64,000 bases of DNA, from NCBI GenBank assembly GCA_020161695.1, contig JAIUOO010000020.1, positions 39,826 through 103,825 on the forward strand, read 5' to 3'. Every line of letters starts with the position of its first letter. Position 1 is the first letter of the stretch. The notes under the pieces are model-generated. The model saw only the letters and a program-made list of their open reading frames with translations, was not told the DNA's origin and ran no database searches. Shown here one piece after another: positions 54,698-63,590 of this stretch. The translations under genes were made by a program, and so were the position numbers. Source of the DNA: Pseudomonadota bacterium (GTDB lineage Bacteria; Pseudomonadota; Alphaproteobacteria; Rhizobiales; Phreatobacteraceae).

Positions 54698-56101
54698 ATG
54701 AGCCAGACCGGCCACAAGTTCGATCCGACCATCCTGCGCGAGTACGACATCCGCGGCGTCGTCGGGAAGACCGTGCACGCCGCCGACGCGCGCGCGATCG
54801 GCCGCAGCTTCGGCACGATCGTCCGGCGCAAGGGCGGCAAGCGGGTGGCGCTGGGCTACGACGGCCGGCTGAGCTCTCCGGAACTGGCGGCGGCCTGCAT
54901 CGAGGGACTGCGCGCGTCGGGCGTCGACGTGGTCAATATCGGCCTCGCGGCGACGCCGATGCTGTACTTCGCGGTCTACCACCTCGACGCCGACGGCGGC
55001 ATCCAGATCACCGGCTCGCACAACCCGCCCGACTACAACGGCTTCAAGATGATGCTGGGCAAGAAGTCGTTCTTCGGCGAGGAGATCCAGAAGCTGGGCG
55101 CCATCGCCGGCAAGGGCGACTGGGAGAGCGGGCAGGGCACCGAGACGAAGACGCCGGTGCTCGAGGCCTACGCCGCGCGCCTGCTCAAGGACGTCGCGCC
55201 GGGCAAGAAGCTGAAGGTCGCCTGGGATACCGGCAACGGCGCGGTCGGCGTGTCGATCCGTTCGGTGGTGAGCAAGCTGCCGGGCGAGCACATCGTGCTG
55301 AACGAGAAGGTCGACGGCACTTTCCCGGCGCACCATCCCGACCCGACGGTGCCGAAGAACCTCGAGCAGCTGATCGCCGAGGTGAAGAAGTCGGGCTGCG
55401 ACCTCGGCATCGCCTTCGACGGCGACGGTGACCGCATCGGTGCGGTCGACGGCCAGGGCCGCGTGCTGTGGGGCGACCAGCTGCTGGTGCTGTGGGCGCG
55501 CGACGTGCTGAAGACCCGGCCGGGCGCCACCATCATCGCCGACGTCAAGGCGAGCCAGGTGCTGTTCGACGAGATCGCCAAGGCGGGCGGCAAGCCGATG
55601 ATGTTCAAGACCGGCCACTCGCTGATCAAGAGCAAGATGGCCGAGGTCGGCGCGCCGCTGGCCGGCGAGATGAGCGGCCACGTGTTCTTCGCCGACATCT
55701 TCTACGGCTTCGACGACGCGCTGTATTGCGGCCTGCGCCTGCTCAACATCGTCGCCAACGCCGACCAGACGCTGGCCCAGATGCGCGATGGCCTGCCGCA
55801 GCCGGTCAACACGCCGGAACTGCGCTTCGACTGCGCCGACGAGCGCAAGTTCGCGGTGGTCGACGAGGTCAAGGCGCGGCTGCAGAAGGCCGGCGCGACG
55901 TTCTCCGACATCGACGGCGTGCGCGTCAGCACCGCCGACGGTTGGTGGCTGCTGCGCGCCTCGAACACCCAGCCGGTGCTGGTCGCGCGCTGCGAGGCGG
56001 CCGACGATGCCGGCCTCGAGCGGCTCAAGACCGACCTCAAGGCGGCGCTGGGCGCCAGCGGCGTCACCCTGCCGGACGACGCCGGCTCGGGCCACCACTA
56101 G
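54698..56101 (+). CDS. Phosphomannomutase/phosphoglucomutase (AlgC-like)
   Basis: A 467-residue alpha-D-phosphohexomutase: phosphoserine Ser107 in TGSHNPP, metal loop DGDGDR, sugar loop GEMSGH and phosphate loop RASNTQP. It supplies glucose-1-P to GalU or mannose-1-P. 26 bases after ugd. Confidence 0.95.
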   Translation: MSQTGHKFDPTILREYDIRGVVGKTVHAADARAIGRSFGTIVRRKGGKRVALGYDGRLSSPELAAACIEGLRASGVDVVNIGLAATPMLYFAVYHLDADGGIQITGSHNPPDYNGFKMMLGKKSFFGEEIQKLGAIAGKGDWESGQGTETKTPVLEAYAARLLKDVAPGKKLKVAWDTGNGAVGVSIRSVVSKLPGEHIVLNEKVDGTFPAHHPDPTVPKNLEQLIAEVKKSGCDLGIAFDGDGDRIGAVDGQGRVLWGDQLLVLWARDVLKTRPGATIIADVKASQVLFDEIAKAGGKPMMFKTGHSLIKSKMAEVGAPLAGEMSGHVFFADIFYGFDDALYCGLRLLNIVANADQTLAQMRDGLPQPVNTPELRFDCADERKFAVVDEVKARLQKAGATFSDIDGVRVSTADGWWLLRASNTQPVLVARCEAADDAGLERLKTDLKAALGASGVTLPDDAGSGHH

Positions 56102-56127
56102 GGCCCCCGGGCGCGAGGAGCGTGGCC

Positions 56128-56544
56128 ATGCGGTTCTTCTTCTACGGCACGCTGCTCGACCCCGACGTCACGGCGATCGTGCTCGGCCGCCGCCTGCCGC
56201 CGTCGGCCTTCGAGCCGGCGACGCTGGGCGGCTTCGTGCGCCGGCGGGCTGCCGGCAAGGGCTACCCGATCCTGGTGGAGCGGCGCGGCGGCACGGTGTC
56301 GGGCAGGGTGGTGGGCGGCCTGACCGCCGCCGACGCGGCCCGGCTATCGGCCTACGAGGGACCGAACTACCGGGTCTCGTTCCTGCCGGTGCGGATGCAG
56401 GGGCGACTGGAGAAGGTGTCGGTGTTCACGCCGAACGGGCCGGGCCTCGCGCCGTCGGACGACGCCTGGGACCTCGCGCTCTGGCAGGGCCGCCACAAGC
56501 GGCCCTTCGTCGCCTACATCCGCAAGGCGCTCAGCGCGCGTTAG
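56128..56544 (+). CDS. Gamma-glutamylcyclotransferase-like protein (GGCT/AIG2 fold)
   Basis: A 138-residue protein with FFYGTLLDPDV (YGTL, 6-9) and catalytic Glu77 in SAYEGPNYR. Substrate uncertain. All five Tyr codons are TAC. Its end overlaps the convergent dacA gene by 14 bases, at the right-hand composition change. Confidence 0.85.
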   Translation: MRFFFYGTLLDPDVTAIVLGRRLPPSAFEPATLGGFVRRRAAGKGYPILVERRGGTVSGRVVGGLTAADAARLSAYEGPNYRVSFLPVRMQGRLEKVSVFTPNGPGLAPSDDAWDLALWQGRHKRPFVAYIRKALSAR

Positions 56545-57934
56545 GCGTGTTCCACGCCGTGACCTGGAGCGCCGAGCAGTAGACCTTCCGCTTTTCGAGG
56601 CGCTTGCAGCCTTCGACGGCCTGGTCCTGCGACAGGTTTATGAGCCGCGCGCGGTGGAAGACTCGGTTGGCCATCTGCACCTCGTCGACGATCGCCGAGG
56701 CCGAGCGCGCGTCCGGCAGCGCCGCGGTCGCACGCTCGAGGGCCGCCTGGGCGGCCTGCGGCTCGCTGAAGGATCCGACCTGAATCACCCAACTGCCGAG
56801 CGCGGGCATGTCCGTTGCGGCGGGGGTGGGCGCCGGCGGGGCCGCGGTAAAGGCGGCGGGGGCTGCGGCCGGTGTTGCCGGGGCCGGCGGAACGAAGCCC
56901 GCATACTTGGGGCTGACCTGCTTCGACGGGGCGGCCGGCGGACGATAGGCCTCGGCGAAGCTGGCGCCGGGATCGAACTGTGCGGCCGTGTAGCGGGCCG
57001 ATGGCGGCTTGCGCACGGAGGTCCACGGCGAGAGCTGCATGGCCGCAGCGAGCGTGAAGCCACGATCCATGAGGGCAGCCATCGTGCGGTCCCGCTGGGC
57101 GGCGCTGCTGCCCCCCATGACGACGCCGATCAGGCGGCGGTTGTCGCGCATCGCCGACATCACGAGGTTGAAGCCCGAAGCGTTCGTGTAGCCAGTCTTC
57201 AATCCGTCGGCGCCGTCGTAGCTGCCGAGCATGCGATTGTGGTTCTCGAGGGTGCGCCCACGGTAGGAGTAGCTCTGCACCGAGAAGATTGCATAGTAGT
57301 GCGGGTAGTCGCGCAGCAGCGCGTTGGCGAGTTTCGCAAGATCGCGGGCCGTCGTGACCTGTTCGCTGTTCGGCAGACCCGATGCGTTGCGGAAGACCGT
57401 CGAGCTCATGCCGAGCTGGCGGGCCTTCTGCGTCATCAGGCGGGCGAAGGCCTCCTCGCTGCCGGCAAGTCCCTCGGCCAGCAGGACCGCAGCGTCATTG
57501 GCCGAGCGCGTGACCAGCGCCATCGTGGCGTCGCGCACATTCACGGTACCGCCCGGAGTCATGCCCATCTTGGTGGGCGGCGCATTCAGGGCATTGACCG
57601 AGACCGGAAGACCGTCGCCGAGCGACAGCCGGCCGGAATCGAGAGCCGAGAAGGTGAGGTAGATCGTCATCAACTTGGTGAGCGATGCCGGATGGCGCAG
57701 CGCATCGCCGTTGGTGTTCTGCAGCACGGCGCCGGAATTCGCGTCGACCACGAGGCTCGAATAGGGCGGGGTATAGGCCCGCGACGCCTTCACTTTGGCC
57801 GCGTGATGTTTGGCATGATGAGGTTTGCGCCGGCGTGCTTCCGCCGGATCGCTGGTGAGCGCGCCAGCCACCATGATGGTCGTCAGCGCTAAAGCTCCAT
57901 AGCGGAGCCCGCGGCCCATTCGTGCTCGCAACAT
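56531..57934 (-). CDS. dacA: D-alanyl-D-alanine carboxypeptidase with SPOR domain
   Basis: A 467-residue penicillin-binding protein: signal segment (about 8-32), Ser84-x-x-Lys87 in SLTK, Ser144-Ala-Asn146 and KTG (246-248), then a Pro/Ala linker and a C-terminal SPOR domain (about 385-467) that binds denuded glycan. It trims pentapeptides in the periplasm. Tyr codons are mixed (TAT and TAC). Confidence 0.95.
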   Translation of the reverse strand: MLRARMGRGLRYGALALTTIMVAGALTSDPAEARRRKPHHAKHHAAKVKASRAYTPPYSSLVVDANSGAVLQNTNGDALRHPASLTKLMTIYLTFSALDSGRLSLGDGLPVSVNALNAPPTKMGMTPGGTVNVRDATMALVTRSANDAAVLLAEGLAGSEEAFARLMTQKARQLGMSSTVFRNASGLPNSEQVTTARDLAKLANALLRDYPHYYAIFSVQSYSYRGRTLENHNRMLGSYDGADGLKTGYTNASGFNLVMSAMRDNRRLIGVVMGGSSAAQRDRTMAALMDRGFTLAAAMQLSPWTSVRKPPSARYTAAQFDPGASFAEAYRPPAAPSKQVSPKYAGFVPPAPATPAAAPAAFTAAPPAPTPAATDMPALGSWVIQVGSFSEPQAAQAALERATAALPDARSASAIVDEVQMANRVFHRARLINLSQDQAVEGCKRLEKRKVYCSALQVTAWNTPNAR

Positions 57935-58184
57935 GCGTCCCCGTACCCGTTTCGGCGGCTCTGCGCCAAAGTCGACCATTTCGCTGTCATGAGGAGGAAA
58001 TGTGACCGCGCGCGCCCTGTCCTGATAAATCCGGTCGAGGGGTTAACGCTGTGTCCGATCCTGCCATCAGACAGGCTGCCCGAACGGGCAGCAGAAGCCA
58101 TCACCGTAGGCCAGGGGGGTTTCCGAACTCTTAACTAAGCCTTTCATTTTCCGGAACATTTAGCTTCGGAGTTCCATCTCATTT

Positions 58185-58195
58185 TGCATCGCAAA
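58185..58195. promoter_or_regulatory. PhaR-like operator 1
   Basis: TTGCATCGCAA is a perfect TTGC-N3-GCAA palindrome just upstream of the phasin -35. TGC-N3-GCA-type sites are bound by PhaR, the polyhydroxyalkanoate-sensing repressor. Confidence 0.65.
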
Positions 58196-58203
58196 ATAAA
58201 ACT

Positions 58204-58231
58204 TGACTTTATGTTGCGGTGCACTATTTTG
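58204..58231 (+). promoter_or_regulatory. Phasin promoter
   Basis: TTGACT (58204-58209), a 16-base spacer and TATTTT (58226-58231). Operator 2 overlaps spacer and -10. Confidence 0.7.
58215..58225. promoter_or_regulatory. PhaR-like operator 2
   Basis: TTGCGGTGCAC, TGC-N3-GCA symmetry, centred 30 bases (about three turns) from operator 1 and inside the promoter, so binding would block polymerase. Confidence 0.6.
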
Positions 58232-58302
58232 GCGGCATGCCTAGCCCGGTCGGCTGGGGCGGTTTGCAACGGCCGCCAGATGGCGGAGTCAGGGAGATGA
58301 CA

Positions 58303-58632
58303 ATGGTGAAGTCGTTTGAAGACCTGCAGCAGGTCGGTAAAGAGAACGTCGATCTCGCCGTGAAGGCGTTCGGCGCCGTTTCGTCGAAGGCGCAGGTGAT
58401 TGCGACGGAAGTCGCGGATTATTCGCGCAAGTCGTTTGAAGAGAGCACCGCTGCGTTCGAGAAACTGCTCGGCGTCAAGTCGCTCGACAAGGCGATCGAG
58501 GTGCAGACGGATTACGCGAAGAACGCCTACGAAGGCTTCGTCTCGCAGGCCAACAAGCTCGGCGCGCTCTATGCCGATCTGGCCAAGGAGACCTACAAGC
58601 CGTTCGAAGCGATCGTCGCCAAGGCCAAGTAA
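58303..58632 (+). CDS. Phasin family protein
   Basis: A 109-residue amphipathic helical protein (KSFEDLQQVGKENVDLAVKAF, a Phasin_2 start) that coats polyhydroxyalkanoate granules. ATG 58303 is chosen: AGGGAG lies 6 bases upstream, while the ATG at 58297 is too close. A terminator follows. Confidence 0.9.
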   Translation: MVKSFEDLQQVGKENVDLAVKAFGAVSSKAQVIATEVADYSRKSFEESTAAFEKLLGVKSLDKAIEVQTDYAKNAYEGFVSQANKLGALYADLAKETYKPFEAIVAKAK

Positions 58633-58733
58633 GCAAGGCCAAGTAAGAACGCGACGTCGGGACCGGTCAGCCTCTGGCCGATCCTCCACGGAAAGTCTCG
58701 ATCCCGCCTGCGTTTCGCGGCGGATCGTTGCAG

Positions 58734-58758
58734 AAGCCCGGCTCACGCCGGGCTTTTT
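58734..58758 (+). terminator. Phasin terminator
   Basis: AAGCCCGGC - TCAC - GCCGGGCTT with TTTTT, about 100 bases after the phasin stop. Confidence 0.92.
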
Positions 58759-59135
58759 GCTGTCTGGGGCCTGCGCTCCGGACAAGACTCGCGGTGAAAA
58801 GGCTCAAGCATTGTATCCGAGTTAGTTTTGCTATTACGAATTAGTTGCAACAAAGTATAGTAGTGAGTGGGGTAGCGCTCAGACCGGATCATGAGCCGGA
58901 GAGCAGGCCCCGGCCGAGTGGCGCACGAAGCCGCCCGGTCACGGGAATGGCGGCACAGCGGGGCACAGGCGGTGGTTTCTCAACAAACCAGACAGGCGGC
59001 TGCATCGCGATTTTGCAGGGGGCAGCCGAACAATGGCTCTTTCGATCAATGGCCGGCGGGCGGTATCGAGGACGGCCTGATGTCATCGGTCTGTCATCCG
59101 GCTCGGCGACGTTCGCGCGCCAATCGGGTAGCCCC
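58759..59135 (+). other. Long upstream region of the porin gene
   Basis: A possible promoter is TTACGA (58834-58839), 16 bases, TATAGT (58856-58861), giving a leader of about 270 bases. TTAGTT occurs twice (58822, 58841). The frame of the porin is open through the leader but shows no conserved protein. Confidence 0.4.
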
Positions 59136-61118
59136 ATGATCCGGACGACGTTGCGTTTGTGTGCCTGGTCTGGCTCCGCGCTACTGACCGTTTCGCAGGT
59201 CGTTTCCCTTGCGACGTCTGCCGCTGCCGCGGAAACGGCGCGCTGGGACGGCAGCTATCTTGGTGTGCATGTCGGTTACGGTCGCGGCACCATCGCCCCG
59301 GCCTTAAGCGGTGCGCCGTCGCCCGCCGGCCAGCCCGGCTTTGGCAGTCTCTCGGGCGGCCTGTTCGGCGGCTACAACGTGCAGACGAGCAACGGCACGG
59401 TGTTCGGCGTCGAAGCGGACGTCACGGTTCCGGATTCGCAACCGCACGCGGATGCCATGTGGGCGGGCACGTCGCCGGCCGGTCTTGTGACCGAAGCACT
59501 CGGCGGCCTTGGCAGCGTGCGGCTTCGTGTCGGCCACGCGCAAGACGACTGGCTCGGCTACGTGACCGGCGGTTTCGCGGCTGCGATCAGCCATACGTCG
59601 CGCATGTCCGCGCCGGACGCCGATGACAATGTCGCGGGCTCGCATCTGCGGCTCGGCTGGACCGTCGGCGCCGGTGTCGAATACGCCTTCTCGGCGCCGT
59701 GGTCGCTGCGCGCGGAAGTGCTGTACACGAATTTCGGCACGCGCGATGTGTCGCCGCCGGGCGGCCCCGCCTATGGGTCGCGCTTCGATCTGTGGACCGC
59801 GCGCCTCGGCCTTGCTTATCGGTTCACCGATCTGCCGGGCCGATCTGCGAAGACAGCAACGGAGGGGAGCGGCATCGATTGGGAAATGCATGGCCAATCG
59901 ACCTATGTCTTGCAGGGTTATCCGGCGTTTCGGTCGCCGTATTACGGCGCCAACAGTTTTTCGCCGTGGCCGCAGGCGAAGGCGACGTGGACCGCGAGCG
60001 TTTTTCTCGGTGTCCGCGTCTGGGACGGCGGTGAAGTCTATTACAATCCTGAACTGCTGCAGGGCTTCGGCTTCAACGGCACCGCGGGCGCGGGCGGATT
60101 TCCGAACGGCGAGGCGCAGAAATCGGACTTCGCTTATCCGCGCTACAATACGTCGCGTCTGTTCCTGCGCCACACCTTCGGATTTGGCGGTGAGCAGGAA
60201 ACAGTCGAGAGCGATTACGGACAGATGGCCGGCAAGCGCGATGTGTCGCGCCTTAGCATCCAGGTCGGCAAATTCGCGGTACACGACGTTTTCGATACCA
60301 ATTCGTTTGCCAACGATCCGCGCGAGGACTTCCTGAACTGGTCGATCTGGGCGGCGGGCGCATTCGACTATCCGGCGGACCGGCTCGGACTGACCTATGG
60401 CGCCGTGGCTGATTTCAATCAGAAGCAATGGGCGCTGCGGACCGGCTATTTCCTGGTCGGCAACGAGCCCAATTCCAGCAATTTCGACATGGCGCTGTTC
60501 CGCCGCGGCGGCTACGTGACCGAATTCGAGCAGCGTTATGCGATTGCCGATCTGCCCGGCAAGATCAAGCTGATGGGCTGGATGCACAACACGTTTTCCG
60601 GCCGCTATCGCGACGCGCTCGATCTCGTCGCGGCGACGCCGGGCCTCGACATCAACGATGCGATCGTGCGGGCACGGCGCGGCAACACCAAGTTCGGCTA
60701 TGTGGTGAACTGGGAGCAGGCGTTGTCGGACACGGTGGGCGTGTTTGGCCGCTGGAGCTGGAATAACGGCCGCAACGAGATTTCCGCATTCACCGATATC
60801 GATGCGTCGCTGTCGGGAGGCTTGTCGATCAAGGGCGCGTCCTGGGGACGGCCGAACGACACGGTCGGTCTCGGCGGTGCGATCAATGCGCTGTCGCGCG
60901 ATCATCGCGATTACTTCGCGGCCGGCGGCTATGGCGTGCTAGTCGGCGACGGCCGTCTCAACTACGGCACCGAGAAGATCCTCGAAACCTATTATGCCGT
61001 GCGCCTACGCGAAGGTTTCGTGGCGACGGCGGACTATCAGCTCATCGTCAATCCCGGATACAACCGCGACCGCGGCCCGGTGTCGGTATTCTCGATGCGG
61101 CTGCGCGCCGAGCGCTGA
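59136..61118 (+). CDS. Two-barrel outer-membrane protein: OmpA-like barrel + OprB-type carbohydrate porin
   Basis: A 660-residue exported protein, ATG 59136. Signal peptide about 1-32 (cut after AAA-ETA); residues about 33-225 are an Omp25/OmpA-like 8-strand barrel (WDGSYLGVHVGYG ... LGLAYRF); residues about 240-660 match carbohydrate-selective OprB porins (EVYYNPELLQGFGF, QVGKFAVHDVFDTN, ending MRLRAER). Known in Bradyrhizobium-like bacteria as far as I recall. Probably sugar uptake across the outer membrane. Confidence 0.88.
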   Translation: MIRTTLRLCAWSGSALLTVSQVVSLATSAAAAETARWDGSYLGVHVGYGRGTIAPALSGAPSPAGQPGFGSLSGGLFGGYNVQTSNGTVFGVEADVTVPDSQPHADAMWAGTSPAGLVTEALGGLGSVRLRVGHAQDDWLGYVTGGFAAAISHTSRMSAPDADDNVAGSHLRLGWTVGAGVEYAFSAPWSLRAEVLYTNFGTRDVSPPGGPAYGSRFDLWTARLGLAYRFTDLPGRSAKTATEGSGIDWEMHGQSTYVLQGYPAFRSPYYGANSFSPWPQAKATWTASVFLGVRVWDGGEVYYNPELLQGFGFNGTAGAGGFPNGEAQKSDFAYPRYNTSRLFLRHTFGFGGEQETVESDYGQMAGKRDVSRLSIQVGKFAVHDVFDTNSFANDPREDFLNWSIWAAGAFDYPADRLGLTYGAVADFNQKQWALRTGYFLVGNEPNSSNFDMALFRRGGYVTEFEQRYAIADLPGKIKLMGWMHNTFSGRYRDALDLVAATPGLDINDAIVRARRGNTKFGYVVNWEQALSDTVGVFGRWSWNNGRNEISAFTDIDASLSGGLSIKGASWGRPNDTVGLGGAINALSRDHRDYFAAGGYGVLVGDGRLNYGTEKILETYYAVRLREGFVATADYQLIVNPGYNRDRGPVSVFSMRLRAER

Positions 61119-61143
61119 TCGACGACACAGAAGAGATATAAAA

Positions 61144-61168
61144 AAGGCCCGGCAACCGGCCGGGCCTT
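61144..61168. terminator. Bidirectional terminator
   Basis: AAGGCCCGG ... CCGGGCCTT, 9-bp stem, 7-base loop, between convergent porin and TadG-like genes; A-run on one side gives T's on the minus strand. Confidence 0.85.
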
Positions 61169-61202
61169 CTCCAGGGACCGCGCTTGTCCCGTGTGACGTT
61201 GA

Positions 61203-62585
61203 TCAGTTGGCGATGCGCAGCTTGCTGAGTGCCGTGCCGATCGACTGGAACGTCGAGATCAACTGATTGGCGGTCTTGATCTCGGTGAATTTGTCGCTGC
61301 CGCTCGCGCAATTCTGCAGCAGGGTCGAGGTCGGGTCGCCGCCCGTATTGACGTGGATGGTGTAGATCGTCACGCCGGCGGCCTTGGCGTTGGCGCAGGT
61401 GCCGATGCCGCTCTTTGTCGAGTCGTACATGCGCTTGTCGACGCTGGTCGAGACTGTCGAGCCGTTGCCGTACCAGCGATCCTGGGTGTTGAGACCGTCA
61501 GACATCAGGATGATCACGTCGGAATAGATGTAGTTCGGGTCTTTCGCCGGCGCGGTCAGCGGGCCGCCGCCGACCAGCGACTGCCAGGCCCAGACCAGGC
61601 CGACCGGCTGATTGGTGCCGCCGTTCGGCGACATATTGTCGACGATTGAGTTGAGCGTGGTCCAATTATAGGTCAGTCCCTGGATCGCCGCCGGGCAGGC
61701 ATCGTACTGCTCGGCCGGATACTTGGACGCGGCGGTCGTGGTCGGCGCATCGACCTTCTGGTCCCAGTTGTTGCTGTCGGGCGCGTTGGAGCCGCCGCGA
61801 TCGGTCACGCAGCCGTTCCAGCGGTTGTGGTTGGTGGAATTCCACCTGCCGCCGCCATTCACACAGTCGGTTTTCGTATTGTACCAGCCCCACCGCGGAG
61901 AGGTGCTGCAACTGCCGTTGTTCTCGTCGAAGTCGGTCCAGTCGATATAGCTCTGGTTGAAGGTGCTGGCGCCGATATTCACGTCTTTCGCGAACGGAAC
62001 GATGGACACATAGACGTCGCCGTCCTTGGTGGCCGCGCTCTGGAGCTGCGTCAGCAGGTTCTTGGTGGCGGTCTTGAGCGCAGTCATCTTGCCGTCGTCC
62101 GACATCGAGCCGGTATTGTCGAGCGCGAGCGCGACGCGCAGCTTGTTCATGCCCCACTTGGCGGTCGATGTAACGCTGATCGGCATATTGCTGTAGCCCA
62201 TCAGCCCCATGAAATTGGTGTTCACCGTGGCGCTGCCGTTGAGCACGACCTGCGAGCCGCCGGTGGTCGTATAGGATGCGGTGATGAGGATGTTCTTCGC
62301 CTCGGGCCGGGTGAACAGCGCCTTGAAATAGTCGTTGGCCTTGGTGCTGATCTGCGCCGCGGTCATCGAGCTTGCATTCTTCGACAGCATCAGCGCGGTG
62401 GCGTCGATGGCGGCTTGCATGGCTGCCTTGGTCGAGTTTGCCCGACTGTAATCGACCGCGCTGCCGACAAAGCCGACGATCGGGATGGTGGCCAGCGCAA
62501 AGGTGGTGGCGACGTTGCCCGCATTGGCACGTTTGAAATTGCTCCAGGCCGCGATGAAGCGCCGTGCAAGGTTTTGCCTGATCAT
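61203..62585 (-). CDS. TadG-like pilus-assembly/von Willebrand factor A protein
   Basis: A 460-residue protein: TadE/G-type N-terminal helix (NAGNVATTFALATIPIVGFVGSAVDYSR), then a vWA domain with metal-site DNTGSMSDDG, and a Trp/Asn/Ser-rich insertion with several cysteines at about 245-320. Likely anchored facing the periplasm. No tad/cpa genes nearby. ATG 62585; MHDSR at 62642 is an alternative. Confidence 0.88.
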   Translation of the reverse strand: MIRQNLARRFIAAWSNFKRANAGNVATTFALATIPIVGFVGSAVDYSRANSTKAAMQAAIDATALMLSKNASSMTAAQISTKANDYFKALFTRPEAKNILITASYTTTGGSQVVLNGSATVNTNFMGLMGYSNMPISVTSTAKWGMNKLRVALALDNTGSMSDDGKMTALKTATKNLLTQLQSAATKDGDVYVSIVPFAKDVNIGASTFNQSYIDWTDFDENNGSCSTSPRWGWYNTKTDCVNGGGRWNSTNHNRWNGCVTDRGGSNAPDSNNWDQKVDAPTTTAASKYPAEQYDACPAAIQGLTYNWTTLNSIVDNMSPNGGTNQPVGLVWAWQSLVGGGPLTAPAKDPNYIYSDVIILMSDGLNTQDRWYGNGSTVSTSVDKRMYDSTKSGIGTCANAKAAGVTIYTIHVNTGGDPTSTLLQNCASGSDKFTEIKTANQLISTFQSIGTALSKLRIAN

Positions 62586-63191
62586 GTGAGTGCCCGCTGA
62601 CTTTGCCGCTGTTTTGCCCGAGGCCTGCCTGCTGTCGTGCATGCAGAGCCTGTCTATCGATTGCAGCGCAGTCTGAACGGCGGCCATGAAAAGCCGGTAA
62701 AATACGCAGCGAATGCCAGGTTAAGCCGCGTTCACCATCCGCGTTCCTCGCGGGATGGCTAACGAAGTGCCAATGCCGTCCTGATGACTGCCGGTCCACG
62801 AGCCGGCGGCGTCGTTGTGGAAAAGGCGATCTCGCCGCGCGCCGGGCGGCTTGCGAGCGTTAAATTGATGGCTATCTGAGGGTTCCGGAACCTGAGGGCC
62901 GGCGGTCTGGAAGTAAAAGCAGGGCGCCTTTATGATAGCCAACGGGAGCTGGCGAGGCTGGAACTGTTTCAATCCGGCACGACGAAAGGCCGGATCGAGG
63001 GTCCGGGACGACGACCGAAAGCGATGACTGGGAAGCGCAGCACGATAGCAGAACAGACAGCCGGCAGCCGCCACCCGGTTGGCAGCATGGCTCAGGCAAG
63101 GCGCGAATCTCAGCGCGAATCTCAGCGCGAATCCCGGCCCGAACCCGTTCGGGTGCCGGCGGCGACCGCTCCCAGCGCCGATCGTGTGGTG
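62586..63191. other. Region upstream of clpS
   Basis: 606 bases with no sure gene. It holds the palindrome GGTTCCGGAACC (62881-62892) flanked by TGAGG on both sides, and a tandem 12-base repeat (63099-63134). The clpS frame is open from 63024, so clpS may start earlier. Confidence 0.5.
63099..63134 (+). repeat. Three tandem 12-base units
   Basis: CAGCGCGAATCT-like units, nearly identical, at 63099-63110 (first bases differ), 63111-63122 and 63123-63134. If translated they give RESQRESQRES. Confidence 0.8.
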
Positions 63192-63530
63192 ATGGCGGAC
63201 GACGACAAGCGCCGCCGTAATGGCGATCCGGGCGCGCCTGGAACCGCGGTCATTTCCAAGACGCGACCGCAGGTCAAGCGGCCGAGCCTTTATCGCGTCC
63301 TGATCCTCAACGACGATTACACGCCGATGGAATTCGTCGTGCATGTGATCGAGCGGTTTTTCAGCAAGGACCACGAGGCGGCCAACCGCATCATGCTCCA
63401 TGTGCACAATCACGGGATCGGCGAGTGCGGCGTGTATACCTATGAGGTCGCCGAAACCAAAGTGACGCAGGTGATGGACTTTGCCCGCAAACACCAGCAT
63501 CCTTTGCAGTGCGTCATGGAGAAGAAATAG
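63192..63530 (+). CDS. clpS: ATP-dependent Clp protease adaptor
   Basis: A 112-residue adaptor passing N-degron substrates to ClpA: YRVLILNDDYTPMEFVVHVIERFF and the N-end pocket with VHNHGIGECGVYTYEVAE. ATG 63192 gives the usual length; upstream in-frame Mets at 63024 and 63087 would add up to 56 residues. 60 bases before clpA. Confidence 0.93.
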   Translation: MADDDKRRRNGDPGAPGTAVISKTRPQVKRPSLYRVLILNDDYTPMEFVVHVIERFFSKDHEAANRIMLHVHNHGIGECGVYTYEVAETKVTQVMDFARKHQHPLQCVMEKK

Positions 63531-63590
63531 GCGACAGACAGAAGGGGCGAGGGGCGCCGACTTCACGGAAGACAAAAGACTGGACACCGA

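Larger units (their letters stand above)
57935..58302. other. Divergent dacA/phasin intergenic region
   Basis: No gene in these 368 bases; GC content falls sharply around 58141-58240, where the phasin promoter and two PhaR-like palindromes lie (listed separately). Confidence 0.6.

Noticed and set aside
63099..63134. Tandem 12-base units as a CRISPR remnant
   Set aside because: Units are directly adjacent with no spacers and keep reading frame, so a simple tandem repeat.
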